A stretch of DNA of 64,000 nt from the NCBI RefSeq assembly GCF_023702065.1, contig NZ_QFDM01000002.1:124001-188000 (forward strand), given 5' to 3'. Shown here one piece after another: positions 9,143-18,293 of this stretch; position 1 is the first letter of the stretch; every line of letters starts with the position of its first letter. The notes beneath the pieces are model-generated. The model saw nothing but the letters and a program-made list of their open reading frames with translations. It did not search any database and had not been told where the DNA came from. A program made the position numbers and the translations under genes. This DNA comes from Methanoculleus oceani (GTDB taxonomy: Archaea > Halobacteriota > Methanomicrobia > Methanomicrobiales > Methanoculleaceae).

Positions 9143-11551
9143 TTACGGGCCCCTGTCGCCCCCGGCCTTCCGGAGGGTGAACCGGAACGCCGCACCCTCC
9201 TCCGGGTGGCCCGGGACGCGGTCCTCGACCCAGATTCTGCCGCCGTAGCGTGCGGTGAGCATCCGGCAGATCGAGAGGCCGAGACCATGGCTTCCTCGCC
9301 TGCCGCCCTCCCGCTCGAACCGGAAGAAGATGGTCTCCTTCGCGTCCTCCGGGATACCGGGGCCGTTGTCGGCGACCGTGACGATGACGGTCCCCTCATC
9401 CAGGCTCTCGACCGTAACCGTGACCTCGACACACTTTCCCCCGTACTTTGCGGCGTTACCGATGAGGTTCGTGAAGACCTCGGGGAGGAGGTCGTCGGCG
9501 AGGACCATCACGTCCGGCCCGCCGTAGGTGATACGGGCGTCGGGGAAGTGGGCGATCTCCTCACGGATCACGTCGTGGAGGCCAAGAGGCGTAAGTCCTG
9601 CCCGACTCTCGTGGATCTTCCGGATAGTGGCGACGTTCGCGGTGATCTCGATACTCTTCTTGATCCCGGCCTTCAATTTCCGGGCATGCCGGGCCGGCTC
9701 TCCCTCGAGTTCGTCGATGAGAATGTCGGCATAAATGTTTGCGACGTTGTCGGCGTTCCGGATATCGTGCGTAAGGATATCGAGGTAGAGGTTTGCCTCC
9801 CGGTTTGCCACCTCAAGCCTCCGGTAGAGCATCCCCCGCATGATGCCGGCCCCGATCTCCCGGCCGACCGCCTCGAGGAGCGCGCGCTCGTCATGGGAGA
9901 ACGATCCCCGGTCCCTGCTCCCGATGAGGAGCGCCCCGACGACATCGGACTCGACGACGAGCGGGATGCAGGCGAGTGCGGCAAGCCCGAGTTCCCGGAG
10001 GAGGCGGGACCCGGAGGTGTTCGGCGCCCGGTCCTGTTCAAGGTAGCAGGGATGGCCGGTGGCGAGGGTGTCGGCGAACGACACTCCCAGGATGTTCCCT
10101 GCCGGATCCAGGTACGCATCCGGCATGTTCCGCCGGCACTGGAGGGTGGCCTCGCCCCGTCCGGCATCGAGACGGTAGATAGCGCCGCCGTCGTAGCCGA
10201 GGAGGTCGAGCGTCTGGTTGAGTGCCGTCTCCAGCAGTTCTCCCGGCAGATGGGCCGATGCGGATGTGGCGATGATCCGATTCAGCAGCAGGAGGTGGCG
10301 GTTCCGTGCCTGCAGCTGCTCCTCCGCCAGTTTCCGGTGGGTGACGTCCCGTATAACGACCTGGACCGCGGGCCGGCCCTCAAAGAACGTCCGTGTGCCC
10401 CTCCCCTCGATGGGGACCGTCGTCCCGTCAACCCTGACAACCAGCAGTTCGATGAGCGGCGTCTGCTCCCCCTGCAGGTCCCGTGCGGTGAAGGCCTCGA
10501 CGGTGCTCCGGGTGTCGGGGTGGACGATATCGAGGATCGCTTTCCCGAGGACCTCCTCCGGGCATGAAGCGCCGAGCAGCCTCACGCCGGCGGGGTTGAT
10601 GAATATGATCTTCCCGTCGCGGTGGATCATGGTCGCCTCGGCGGAGAGTTCGACAAGCGATCGATACTTCTCCTCGCTCTCCCGGAGTTGCGCCTCCATC
10701 CGTTTCATGGGGGTGATGTCCTGAACCCCCACAAGGAACCCCCGGCAGGTGCCGTCGGCGTTGACGATCGGGGTGGTCGCCATCAGCGTATGGACACGGG
10801 CGCCGTCTTTACGGATCAGATCGATCTCAAAGACTTCGTGCATGTTCCGGCCCAGGTTCTGCAGATACTCTCCAAGGCATCCGGCGCCCGTCTCATCGAC
10901 GAGCGCGGAGACCGGCAATCCTATGATCTCAGTGACCGGGTAGCCGACGATATCGGCCATTCTCTGGTTGGCAAAGACCGCGACACCCTCTCTGTCGATC
11001 AGCCCGATGCCTTCGTTGAGGTTCTCGACGAGGAACCGGTACCTGTCCTCGCTCTCCCGCAGGATCTCCTCTATCCGCCTCTGTTTGGGGGTATCCGCAG
11101 GCCTTCCGGGCACCGGTCCCGGGAGGATCGGGGCGTCAGCAACAGAACCGCCCCGGAGGTCGGATGATTCGAAAGAGAGACGAACGATCCGATTTCCGCG
11201 AAGCGGACCTTCATGCACAGCCCGGCACAAGCAGCGGACGCGTTTCTCCCCGCTCCCGGGCGACCGCAGCGTGCACAGGACATCGGCAGCCCGGGAGCGG
11301 CCGGAGAGGAACGAAAAGATCTCGGCCCTGCCCGACTCCTCGCAGATACGGGTTACCAGGGCCCGGCGGACGAACAGATCCGCATCGGTCTCACATAGTG
11401 CGTCCCGGTCGATGTCGAGGAGGTGCCGGAGATGCTTGTTGATGCAGGCCACCCGGTTGTCGGGGTTGATGATGAGCAGCCCCTCGTCGAACGCGTCCAG
11501 GATGCCGGAGAGGGCGAGGTTATCGCCGTGTGCGGGTGTGCATTCATGCAT
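9143..11551 (-). CDS. Soluble PAS/PAS/PAS/GAF sensor histidine kinase
   Basis: An 802-aa cytoplasmic kinase. An N-terminal PAS-like region (ILDAFDEGLLIINPDNRV) is followed by two clearer PAS domains (about 170-290 and 290-410) and a GAF domain (about 425-580). The DHp helix then contains DILTHDIRNADN, with His as the likely phospho-acceptor. The HATPase carries NLIGNAAKYGG, DNGPGIP and GLGLSI. The ATG at 11551 is preceded by GAGGAAGGTGA at suitable spacing. No receiver or output domain is present. The ligand cannot be told from sequence. Confidence 0.88.
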   Translation of the reverse strand: MHECTPAHGDNLALSGILDAFDEGLLIINPDNRVACINKHLRHLLDIDRDALCETDADLFVRRALVTRICEESGRAEIFSFLSGRSRAADVLCTLRSPGSGEKRVRCLCRAVHEGPLRGNRIVRLSFESSDLRGGSVADAPILPGPVPGRPADTPKQRRIEEILRESEDRYRFLVENLNEGIGLIDREGVAVFANQRMADIVGYPVTEIIGLPVSALVDETGAGCLGEYLQNLGRNMHEVFEIDLIRKDGARVHTLMATTPIVNADGTCRGFLVGVQDITPMKRMEAQLRESEEKYRSLVELSAEATMIHRDGKIIFINPAGVRLLGASCPEEVLGKAILDIVHPDTRSTVEAFTARDLQGEQTPLIELLVVRVDGTTVPIEGRGTRTFFEGRPAVQVVIRDVTHRKLAEEQLQARNRHLLLLNRIIATSASAHLPGELLETALNQTLDLLGYDGGAIYRLDAGRGEATLQCRRNMPDAYLDPAGNILGVSFADTLATGHPCYLEQDRAPNTSGSRLLRELGLAALACIPLVVESDVVGALLIGSRDRGSFSHDERALLEAVGREIGAGIMRGMLYRRLEVANREANLYLDILTHDIRNADNVANIYADILIDELEGEPARHARKLKAGIKKSIEITANVATIRKIHESRAGLTPLGLHDVIREEIAHFPDARITYGGPDVMVLADDLLPEVFTNLIGNAAKYGGKCVEVTVTVESLDEGTVIVTVADNGPGIPEDAKETIFFRFEREGGRRGSHGLGLSICRMLTARYGGRIWVEDRVPGHPEEGAAFRFTLRKAGGDRGP

Positions 11552-11876
11552 TGGCCGGAATCACCTTCCTCTATTCTCGGAAGAGTATCATCATCAGGGA
11601 CAGATAAAATGTTCCTGCACACGCCAAATGAATCCAGCCAAAATTCAGAGGAATTTTGAGGATCCTATCTACCTTGGGGGCAGGTTCATTTGAGCACGGG
11701 CAGTATGCTCTTTCCCTGAAGTTATAAATCTGTCCATTTACTCCGGCAGGCAATCGCCATCTGCGAGGCAACGGATGCATGCCCCCGGCGTTACCGGGGG
11801 TGCGCGCGGACGGCCGTCTCGCACCCGCCGGTGGGCAGCCGGTATATTTACGTCCTGTGAGACCGGCATCACCTCC
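11552..11876. other. Intergenic region with promoter and GC hairpin upstream of the CopB-type ATPase
   Basis: A plus-strand TATA-like box (GTTATAAATC) lies at 11721-11730 and a second one (GGTATATTTA) at 11841-11850. Between them is a strong hairpin with arms CCCCCGG (11782-11788) and CCGGGGG (11794-11800) around a 5-nt loop. From the first promoter the ATPase transcript would have a leader of about 265 nt containing this hairpin. Confidence 0.4.
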
Positions 11877-12014
11877 ATGGACGGATACATACACCCGTGC
11901 CGGAACGGCTGTCGCCGTCGGGCGCCGGGCGCGCTCCGGCAGCGCTGCATACAGAGCGAGACCGACGAAGACGACCTTTTGGGCCCCGGAGAGGGACCGG
12001 CGGGGACGGGATGA
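11877..12014 (+). CDS. Possible small Cys-containing ORF upstream of the CopB-type ATPase
   Basis: A 45-codon frame starts [12 protein letters not shown], contains three Cys and ends at TGA 12012-12014, one base before the ATPase ATG. A TATA-like box at 11841-11850 is about 30 nt upstream, as for a leaderless start. The frame can be extended upstream to an ATG at 11775. The Arg-rich composition is also what a GC-rich shadow frame gives, so coding status is doubtful. Confidence 0.25.
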   Translation: MDGYIHPCRNGCRRRAPGALRQRCIQSETDEDDLLGPGEGPAGTG

Positions 12015-12015
12015 G

Positions 12016-14070
12016 ATGGACCACGATCACGAGCACGCCGGGCGAGAGCCTGATACGCATCCAGCTGAGGCGGGCCGAAAGACGCCGCCGGAGGGGAGTC
12101 GGCCCCCGGGCTCAGGACGTCCCGTCCATCGCACACACCGCCACGCCCTCGAGGACTTCCGGCGGCGGTTCATCGTCTCGACGATACTGACGGTCCCGAT
12201 CCTCCTCCTTTCTCCGCCGGTCCAGGCGCTCCTCGGGATCGTCATCGTGTTCCCGGGCTCGGATTACCTCCTCCTTGTTCTTGCGACCGCCGTCTACCTC
12301 TACGGCGGCTGGCCGTTTCTCACCGGCATCGTGCGCGAGATCCGGGACCGGATGCCCGGGATGATGACGCTCATCGCCGTCGCGATCACCGTCGCCTACG
12401 TCTACAGTTCGGCGGTCGTCCTCGGTATCGTCGGCGGGGAAGGGTTCTTCTGGGAACTCGCCACCCTGATCGACATCATGCTCCTCGGGCACTGGGTGGA
12501 GATGCGCTCGGTCCTCGGGGCGTCGAGGGCGCTCGAGGAGCTGGTCCGGATCATGCCCTCAGAGGCGCACCGCGTCCGGGACGCCGGCACCGAGGACGTG
12601 CCCGTGGACCGGCTCGCACCGGGCGACCGGGTCCTCGTCCGGCCCGGGGAGAAGGTCCCGGTGGACGGCGTGGTTGTCGAGGGTGCGACGAGCGTCAACG
12701 AAGCGATGCTCACCGGGGAGTCGAAACCGGTGGAGAAGCGCCCGGGTGACGGGGTCATAGGCGGGGCGATCAACGGCGAAGGCTCGATCGTCGTCGAGGT
12801 CAGAAAGACGGGTGCGGAGACCTACCTCGCCCAGGTGATCGACCTTGTGCACAGGGCGCAGGAGAGCCGGTCCCGGACCCAGGACCTCGCAGACCGGGCG
12901 GCGTTCCTCCTGGTGGCGATCGCCCTCTCGGTCGGTGCGGTGACGTTTGCGGTATGGTTCGCCGTCGGAGAGAGTACCGGATTTGCGGTGGAGCGGGCCG
13001 CGACCGTGATGGTCATCGCCTGCCCCCACGCGCTCGGCCTTGCCGTCCCGCTCGTGGTCGCGGTCTCGACGGCGCTTGCCGCCCGGTCCGGGTTCCTGAT
13101 CCGCGATCGGAGCGCGTTTGAGCGGGCAAAAGACCTCACAGCAGTCGTCTTCGACAAGACCGGCACCCTGACGACGGGGAGATTCGGGGTCACGGATGTC
13201 CTCGCCTTCGGCGGCGCCGCGGAAGACGACGTGGTCCGGGCGACGGCATCGGTGGAGGCACATTCCGAGCACCCGATCGCCCGGGGCGTGGTCCGGAGCG
13301 CGGAAGAACGGGGCATTTCCCTGCTCCCGCTCGAAAACTTCCGGGCGATCCCGGGAGTCGGCGTCGAGGGAAAGGCAGGCGGCCGGACCGTCCGGGTGGT
13401 CGGTCCTGGCTATCTCGCAGAGCAGGGCATAGCGGCCGGGGACGAGCGGGTCGGAACGCTCCAGCGGCAGGGCAAGACCGTCGTCTTCCTGCTCGAGGAC
13501 GATCGGCTCACCGGCGCGATCGCGCTCGCCGACATCATCCGGCCGGAGTCGCGGGAGGGGGTCGGCCGGCTCAAAGCGATGGGCATCCGGTGCATGATGC
13601 TGACCGGGGACAACCGTGACGTCGCCGCGTGGGTGGCGGGGGAACTGGGTCTCGACGAGTTCTTCGCCGGGGTCCTGCCTCACGAGAAGGCAGCAAAGAT
13701 CCGGGAGGTGCAGCGCCGCTACCGGGTGGCGATGGTGGGTGACGGGATCAACGACGCCCCGGCGCTCGTCCAGGCCGATGTGGGCATCGCCATCGGGGCC
13801 GGGACCGATGTTGCTGTCGAGAGCGCCGACATCGTCCTCGTGAAGAGCGATCCGCGGGACGCGGCGGCGGTCATCGACCTTGCAAGGAAGACCTACCGGA
13901 AGATGTTTCAGAACCTTCTCTGGGCGACCGGCTACAATGCCGTCGCCATCCCGCTCGCCGCCGGCGTGCTGATCGGTGCCGGTATCGTCCTCACTCCGGC
14001 CGTTGGGGCGGTGCTGATGAGCGCAAGCACCGTGATCGTCGCGATCAACGCCCGGCTGCTCCGGGTATAG
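12016..14070 (+). CDS. copB: CPH-type P1B ATPase (CopB-like copper/silver exporter)
   Basis: A 684-aa heavy-metal ATPase. The N-terminus is His-rich ([16 protein letters not shown] plus further His) rather than an HMA domain, as usual in CopB. TGES is at 233-236, the membrane metal motif is CPH (336-338, in IACPHALGL), DKTGT is at 380 and GDGIND is at 575-580. CPH places it in subgroup P1B-3, associated with Cu(II), Cu(I) or Ag(I). The ATG at 12016 was chosen because the protein then begins with the His-rich segment and GGGGACGGG precedes it. An upstream in-frame extension to 11779 reads as low-complexity Arg/Gly. With the Zn/Cd-type ATPase 4 kb away it suggests a local metal-tolerance theme. 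Confidence 0.93.
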   Translation: MDHDHEHAGREPDTHPAEAGRKTPPEGSRPPGSGRPVHRTHRHALEDFRRRFIVSTILTVPILLLSPPVQALLGIVIVFPGSDYLLLVLATAVYLYGGWPFLTGIVREIRDRMPGMMTLIAVAITVAYVYSSAVVLGIVGGEGFFWELATLIDIMLLGHWVEMRSVLGASRALEELVRIMPSEAHRVRDAGTEDVPVDRLAPGDRVLVRPGEKVPVDGVVVEGATSVNEAMLTGESKPVEKRPGDGVIGGAINGEGSIVVEVRKTGAETYLAQVIDLVHRAQESRSRTQDLADRAAFLLVAIALSVGAVTFAVWFAVGESTGFAVERAATVMVIACPHALGLAVPLVVAVSTALAARSGFLIRDRSAFERAKDLTAVVFDKTGTLTTGRFGVTDVLAFGGAAEDDVVRATASVEAHSEHPIARGVVRSAEERGISLLPLENFRAIPGVGVEGKAGGRTVRVVGPGYLAEQGIAAGDERVGTLQRQGKTVVFLLEDDRLTGAIALADIIRPESREGVGRLKAMGIRCMMLTGDNRDVAAWVAGELGLDEFFAGVLPHEKAAKIREVQRRYRVAMVGDGINDAPALVQADVGIAIGAGTDVAVESADIVLVKSDPRDAAAVIDLARKTYRKMFQNLLWATGYNAVAIPLAAGVLIGAGIVLTPAVGAVLMSASTVIVAINARLLRV

Positions 14071-14171
14071 GGGCGGTCCCCGCACCACTTCCCGGGTGAT
14101 CGATTGAACCGGGAAGCTCAATGCGGTCAAATAGGGGAGCAGGGCCAGTAGGTATCGGAGGTACGTTACTC

Positions 14172-15020
14172 ATGAAACGCGACACTACAATCCGAATCTT
14201 CTCCCTGCTGATCGCCCTCGCCGTGGTGGTTCCTGCCGTGCAGGCCGCCCTCACGGTCGATGCAGGGAGCGACCGCACCGTGCTTGCCGGGGAGCCGGTC
14301 ACTATTCTCGCGACCTGCAACGACACCGATGTCTTCGATGCGATGAACCTCTCCGCTTCCATCGACTGGAGCACAGGAGCGACGGATGCCGGGATCGTGC
14401 AGGACGACGAGCATAACGGCACCATACAGGCCACCCACACCTACCTCGCCGCCGGCACCTACGCCGTCACGGTGAAGGTCGCAAACAACGCCACTGGCGC
14501 CGTCGCCTGCGATACCCTGAACGTGACCGTGAGCCCGCAGCAGGCGGAGGTGAAGGTCGTCCCGAAGACGCTGAACCAGAAGAGCAACGGTGTCATGACC
14601 GTCTTTGTCAGCCTTGCGGAATGGCTCGGGTTTGCCGGCGCCGACCGCACGAACGTGACGGTGTCGGACCCCTCGGAGTTCGCAATCGGGAACGCAACGC
14701 CGGAGAAGGTCAACTTCTGCATGAAGGACGGCGGCACGCTCATCCTGAAGTACCGGCGGCAGGACCTCGACCTCGCCACCGGCGACGGCAACCTGACCGT
14801 GACCGGCAGCGCCGTGACGGAGGAAGGGAACGTCTCGGTGGCCGGCACCGGTGCCGTCTCCGTGATCAACCCGGGTAACGGCAAAAAAGGGGAGAACGAT
14901 GACGGCTACGCCTGGGCCGCCATGGTGAAGGAGAACGCGAAAGAGAAGGTGAAGAACCAGAAAGAGTTCCGTGAAGAGCAGCAGAAAGGCAACGGAAAAG
15001 CTAAAGGACAGGCGCTGTAA
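14172..15020 (+). CDS. Secreted PKD-domain protein
   Basis: A 282-aa exported protein. The signal peptide (MKRDTTIRIFSLLIALAVVV, cleavage probably after VQA) is followed by a PKD/Ig-like domain with ATHTYLAAGTYAVTVKV, whose YxAAGTYxVTV signature is diagnostic. A second beta-rich part contains many N-x-T/S sites, and the C-terminus is Lys/Gln/Gly-rich and highly charged (ENAKEKVKNQKEF). There is no PGF-CTERM sorting signal and no C-terminal membrane helix, so it is probably released or held by charge. GGAGGT lies about 12 nt before the ATG at 14172, which decides that start. A surface or matrix role is inferred. Confidence 0.8.
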   Translation: MKRDTTIRIFSLLIALAVVVPAVQAALTVDAGSDRTVLAGEPVTILATCNDTDVFDAMNLSASIDWSTGATDAGIVQDDEHNGTIQATHTYLAAGTYAVTVKVANNATGAVACDTLNVTVSPQQAEVKVVPKTLNQKSNGVMTVFVSLAEWLGFAGADRTNVTVSDPSEFAIGNATPEKVNFCMKDGGTLILKYRRQDLDLATGDGNLTVTGSAVTEEGNVSVAGTGAVSVINPGNGKKGENDDGYAWAAMVKENAKEKVKNQKEFREEQQKGNGKAKGQAL

Positions 15021-15131
15021 CGGCGCACCGGAGGGTCCGGGGGGCACCCTCCTTCCTCCTGTTGCTATAAAGGCCCGAGCAGGACCCCAGGCCCGGGATC
15101 AATTCTCTTATCGCTTATCGAGTCAACCTGT

Positions 15132-15491
15132 ATGCACATGGGACGCTACGCCAGCGGCGACGTAGTTTTAGCCTCCGTCCGCATCGGGGGTATCGGCGAA
15201 CGGAAGGTGCGGCCGGTGGTCGTCGTTACGGCAGAAGAGAGCAGAGACCTGCTCATCTGCCCGGTATCGAGCAGCCCCTCCACCGACGGAATTTCCGTCC
15301 CGCTCTCGCTCGACGACTTCGCCCGCGGCGGGCTCGACCTCTTTGCAGAGAGCTACGCTCTCGCCGCACACGCCGCCACCATCAGGACGAAGGACGTCGT
15401 CGGAAAGAAAGGCTCTCTCCTGCCGGAGACGCTCGCCGCCATCCGGGAGGCCATGCCGGGGATGCACGATAAGAGGGGCCGGAGAAGGTGA
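15132..15491 (+). CDS. Orphan MazF/PemK-like protein
   Basis: A 119-aa protein whose N-terminal half fits the PemK/MazF fold: GDVVLASVRIGG, then ERKVRPVVVVT with the conserved R-P-V-V-V, then LLICPVSS. Members are ribosome-associated or free endoribonuclease toxins, usually paired with a small antitoxin encoded just upstream. Here the 111-bp gap to the PKD gene leaves no room for one and none follows, so it is either an orphan or a derived non-toxic relative. The catalytic residues cannot be assigned confidently from sequence alone. The second Met (15138) is an alternative start. Confidence 0.7.
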   Translation: MHMGRYASGDVVLASVRIGGIGERKVRPVVVVTAEESRDLLICPVSSSPSTDGISVPLSLDDFARGGLDLFAESYALAAHAATIRTKDVVGKKGSLLPETLAAIREAMPGMHDKRGRRR

Positions 15492-15518
15492 AGGCGTGGC
15501 AGGCGTTTGCCCGCCCAC

Positions 15519-17261
15519 TCAGAGTTCGTACCGCTTCAAAAACTCCCGGATCTTCCGGGACTCCATCCATTCCCGGTCCAGCAGGTTGATCTGCATATTG
15601 ATCCTCCGGACCTGCTCCCGGAGCTTCTCTGCGGTCACATCGTCGTCGAGCAGGTCCGCGACCCCCATGACCACCTGGAGTGGGTGGCGGACATGGTCGG
15701 CGAGGACGGCGAACTGCGCGATGTTTCGCTCGGTCATATCGAACGCCTGTTCCCGTAGCCGCTCGTACAGGATCCGCTCGGAGATGTCCCTGCCGATTGC
15801 CTGGAACCCCACGATCGCCCTCTTCTCGACGATCGGCGACTCGTTCAGTTCCAGTATGACGGTCTCCCCGTCCTTCCGCCTGACCCCGACCTGAAGCGCT
15901 TCGACCTGCTCGCCCCGGAGCACCTTCCGGCGCCCCTCCTCCCAGACAGGAAGGCTTGACGGGAGGATGTAATCCTCCCATTCGGTTCCTACCATCTCCT
16001 CGGGAGAGTACCCGAGTATTCGCTCCATCGCCGGCGAGACGTAGTTCAGCCCGTCGGCCAGATACGACGTGACGATGAGATCGAAACTCCGCTGGGCGAT
16101 CCCACGGAACTTCTCCTCGCTCTCCTCGAGCGCCGCTTCTACCTGCAACCGCTCGATAATCCGGCCGAGCCGCTTCGTGACGGCGTCAAGCAGCATCTGC
16201 TCTTCCTGCAGGAACGGCCCTTCAACCGCCTCCGGTTTCTCGCAGTTGTATCCGACCTCAACCTCGCCGACCTGGACGCCGCGGACGACGATCGGGCTGC
16301 TCTGCCTCCAGTGGGTCTCACCCGGGTTGCCCCGGCTGTACTCCCGGCCGTCGACGGTGATCCGTACCGCGGTACCGTCGGGGTATTGCCAGCCGGGGGG
16401 GAGAGTATCGACAACCGCCTGCAGGAGCGTTTCAAGCGTTATCCCCGGAACCTCGACGAGGTGCGTGATGGTGTAGAGGCACCGGAGTTCGTTCATCCGT
16501 TTCTTCAGCTCGAACGTCTTCTCCCGGAGCTCCTCCTCTGTCCGGTTGCGTTCGGTCACATCGAAGGCCGTTCCGGTGACGCCGACAATCCTGCCGTCTG
16601 CATCCCGGAGCGGCTTTAATGTCAGATCCCGGACACGAGGATCGCCTGCGACGGTGAACGTCACCGCCGCCCGCACGGTCTCTCCCGTCTCAAGAACCCG
16701 GCGCTTGAGTGCAGTGAGGAGCGCGGCATTGTCGGGAAAGACCTCCTCGTCCCGCATGCCGATGATGGACAGATCCGTGGGTCCCAGCTGCTGGTTATAC
16801 GACCAGGTGTAGCGGAGGTCCTTATCCTGCGCAAAGACGACCATCGGTGATTGGTCGAGCGCGGCCCTGAAGTGGTGTGCATTCAGATCCGCCGTGGCAT
16901 CCCGGACCCTGATGAACCGCTGCCCGTCGGAGATCGGCATGCCCGAGATCGAGAGCCAGCGCCGGGTGCCGTCGGGTGTCCGGGCACGGCAGAGGAAGGC
17001 GGGCAGGTCTGCGCCATTCTCCAGAGCCTCCCGGAGCAGCCGTGCGGAGTTCTCATCCTCGAGGATCGGCAGAAGGTACGTGCCGAAGAGAGAGCGCACG
17101 TCCATCCCGACGGCGTCTTCCTCCCGGATGGCAAGAGTCCGCGCGAGAGCCGGGTTGTGCCAGCGGACCCTCCGGTCGTCGCTTACCACAAGAAGACCGT
17201 CGTCGAGAGTATCGAGCACCGCACGATCGCAGGGTGCCCGGTCAGGATGCGAGTCTGTCAT
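15519..17261 (-). CDS. PAS/GAF signalling protein lacking an ATPase domain
   Basis: A 580-aa soluble protein: an N-terminal PAS-like region (LDTLDDGLLVVSDDRRVRW), a second PAS (about 125-245), a GAF-like domain with RITVDGREYSRG, and a final PAS. It ends in a helical module with ADHVRHPLQV (His at about 523) and no N/G boxes. The GAF-PAS-helical tail is the same as in the 963-aa protein at 3078-5969, including the closing IREFLK motif. The ATG has GGTGGG closely upstream. It is convergent with the MazF-like gene. Its partner is unknown. Confidence 0.85.
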   Translation of the reverse strand: MTDSHPDRAPCDRAVLDTLDDGLLVVSDDRRVRWHNPALARTLAIREEDAVGMDVRSLFGTYLLPILEDENSARLLREALENGADLPAFLCRARTPDGTRRWLSISGMPISDGQRFIRVRDATADLNAHHFRAALDQSPMVVFAQDKDLRYTWSYNQQLGPTDLSIIGMRDEEVFPDNAALLTALKRRVLETGETVRAAVTFTVAGDPRVRDLTLKPLRDADGRIVGVTGTAFDVTERNRTEEELREKTFELKKRMNELRCLYTITHLVEVPGITLETLLQAVVDTLPPGWQYPDGTAVRITVDGREYSRGNPGETHWRQSSPIVVRGVQVGEVEVGYNCEKPEAVEGPFLQEEQMLLDAVTKRLGRIIERLQVEAALEESEEKFRGIAQRSFDLIVTSYLADGLNYVSPAMERILGYSPEEMVGTEWEDYILPSSLPVWEEGRRKVLRGEQVEALQVGVRRKDGETVILELNESPIVEKRAIVGFQAIGRDISERILYERLREQAFDMTERNIAQFAVLADHVRHPLQVVMGVADLLDDDVTAEKLREQVRRINMQINLLDREWMESRKIREFLKRYEL

Positions 17262-17635
17262 TTCCCACCGGCGCTGGAATGCAGTCGCTGTAGTGGATGT
17301 GCTCCAGGGGGATAAAAAAGATTACTATCCGGTTCCCGGACGAAAATAATGTTTCCTAGACCCCCTGCGAGTTTCGGCGGCATTCCGGCTCTTCAGAAGA
17401 GCCGGATCATGTTGCAGCACTCCGGGTAAGAGACACTGCGGGGAGATGCCTGCAGATCGGGAAGCGTCTCCGGCGATACGCACCGGATCCGGCACGGCCG
17501 ACCAGCGTTGATAGGTTCTCCCATCGCTGATCTCCGACATCAGGTAGTGCAAACGCGCGTATCGGCCGGCAGGCGCGTGCAGGGTGGGTGTCGGGTTCCG
17601 GTGGGACGTGGAGGACGGAGCAGGTTCACTCAAGG
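17262..17635. other. Divergent intergenic region with a 21-bp palindrome
   Basis: No gene is seen. Arms CCGGCTCTTC (17385-17394) and GAAGAGCCGG (17396-17405) form a perfect 10-bp inverted repeat around one base. A T-rich stretch at about 17312-17322 (CTTTTTTATCC on the minus strand) is a possible promoter for the PAS protein. Confidence 0.5.
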
Positions 17636-17645
17636 TATAAATATC
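17635..17645 (+). promoter_or_regulatory. TATA box of the nitroreductase gene
   Basis: GGTATAAATAT ends about 22 nt upstream of the ATG at 17668, so transcription should begin at or within a few bases of the start codon. It looks like a leaderless gene. Confidence 0.6.
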
Positions 17646-17667
17646 ATCGGCGAGCCGTTGGGGTTCT

Positions 17668-18255
17668 ATGGTGACGGCTACAGAGTCCATTGGGATCCTT
17701 TCCGTGATCCGCGAACGCCGGAGCATCAGGAACTACATCGACCGGGATGTCCCGGACGAGGCTATCAGGGCGATCATCGCTGCGGGCATCCAGGCCCCGA
17801 CCGCTCTTGGGCTTCAGCCCTGGCAGTTCGTGGTCGTGAGAGACAGGGACCTGATGCAGCGGGCGTCCGATTACTGCAAACCGATCCTCTTAGAGAAGAT
17901 CGGAGAGGAGGCACGCCCGGGGACGGAAGAGTTCCTTGCGGCGCTCAGGGGCCCGGAGTTCAACATCTTCTACAATGCCCCGGTGCTGATCCTGGTCCTC
18001 GGCGCACGGGAGGTCGTATCGAGCGTCCTCGACTGCGCGCTCTGTGCGGAAAACATGATGCTTGCCGCCTGGGCCCTCGGCATCGGCAGCTGCTGGATCG
18101 GTTCCGCAGCCCTCATCGAGCAGAACCCCGACCTCCTCGCGGCGCTGAAGGTCCCCGACGACCACCAGGTCGTGGCACCGCTGATCTTCGGCTATCCTGC
18201 CCCCCTGTTGCCGAAACCGGTGCGGCGGGAACCCCGGATAACGTGGATCCCGTAG
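17668..18255 (+). CDS. Nitroreductase-family flavoprotein
   Basis: A 195-aa protein of the nitroreductase fold, which binds FMN and uses NAD(P)H or reduced F420-linked donors. The N-terminal RERRSIRNYIDRDVP is the classic FMN-phosphate-binding R-x-S-x-R segment. APTALGLQPWQFVVV is the conserved second motif, and a Gly-rich ALGIGSCWIGS stretch comes later. Length is normal. The substrate cannot be deduced; methanogen relatives are usually annotated only to family. It converges on the HtrA-like gene. Confidence 0.88.
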   Translation: MVTATESIGILSVIRERRSIRNYIDRDVPDEAIRAIIAAGIQAPTALGLQPWQFVVVRDRDLMQRASDYCKPILLEKIGEEARPGTEEFLAALRGPEFNIFYNAPVLILVLGAREVVSSVLDCALCAENMMLAAWALGIGSCWIGSAALIEQNPDLLAALKVPDDHQVVAPLIFGYPAPLLPKPVRREPRITWIP

Positions 18256-18293
18256 TCGCATCACGGGAGACGTGGTGAGGGGAGGGGACCCGC

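Noticed and set aside
12559-14130. A 523-codon minus-strand frame opposite the CopB-type ATPase
   Set aside because: Mirror of the ATPase codons; His/Asp/Arg-rich with no domain.
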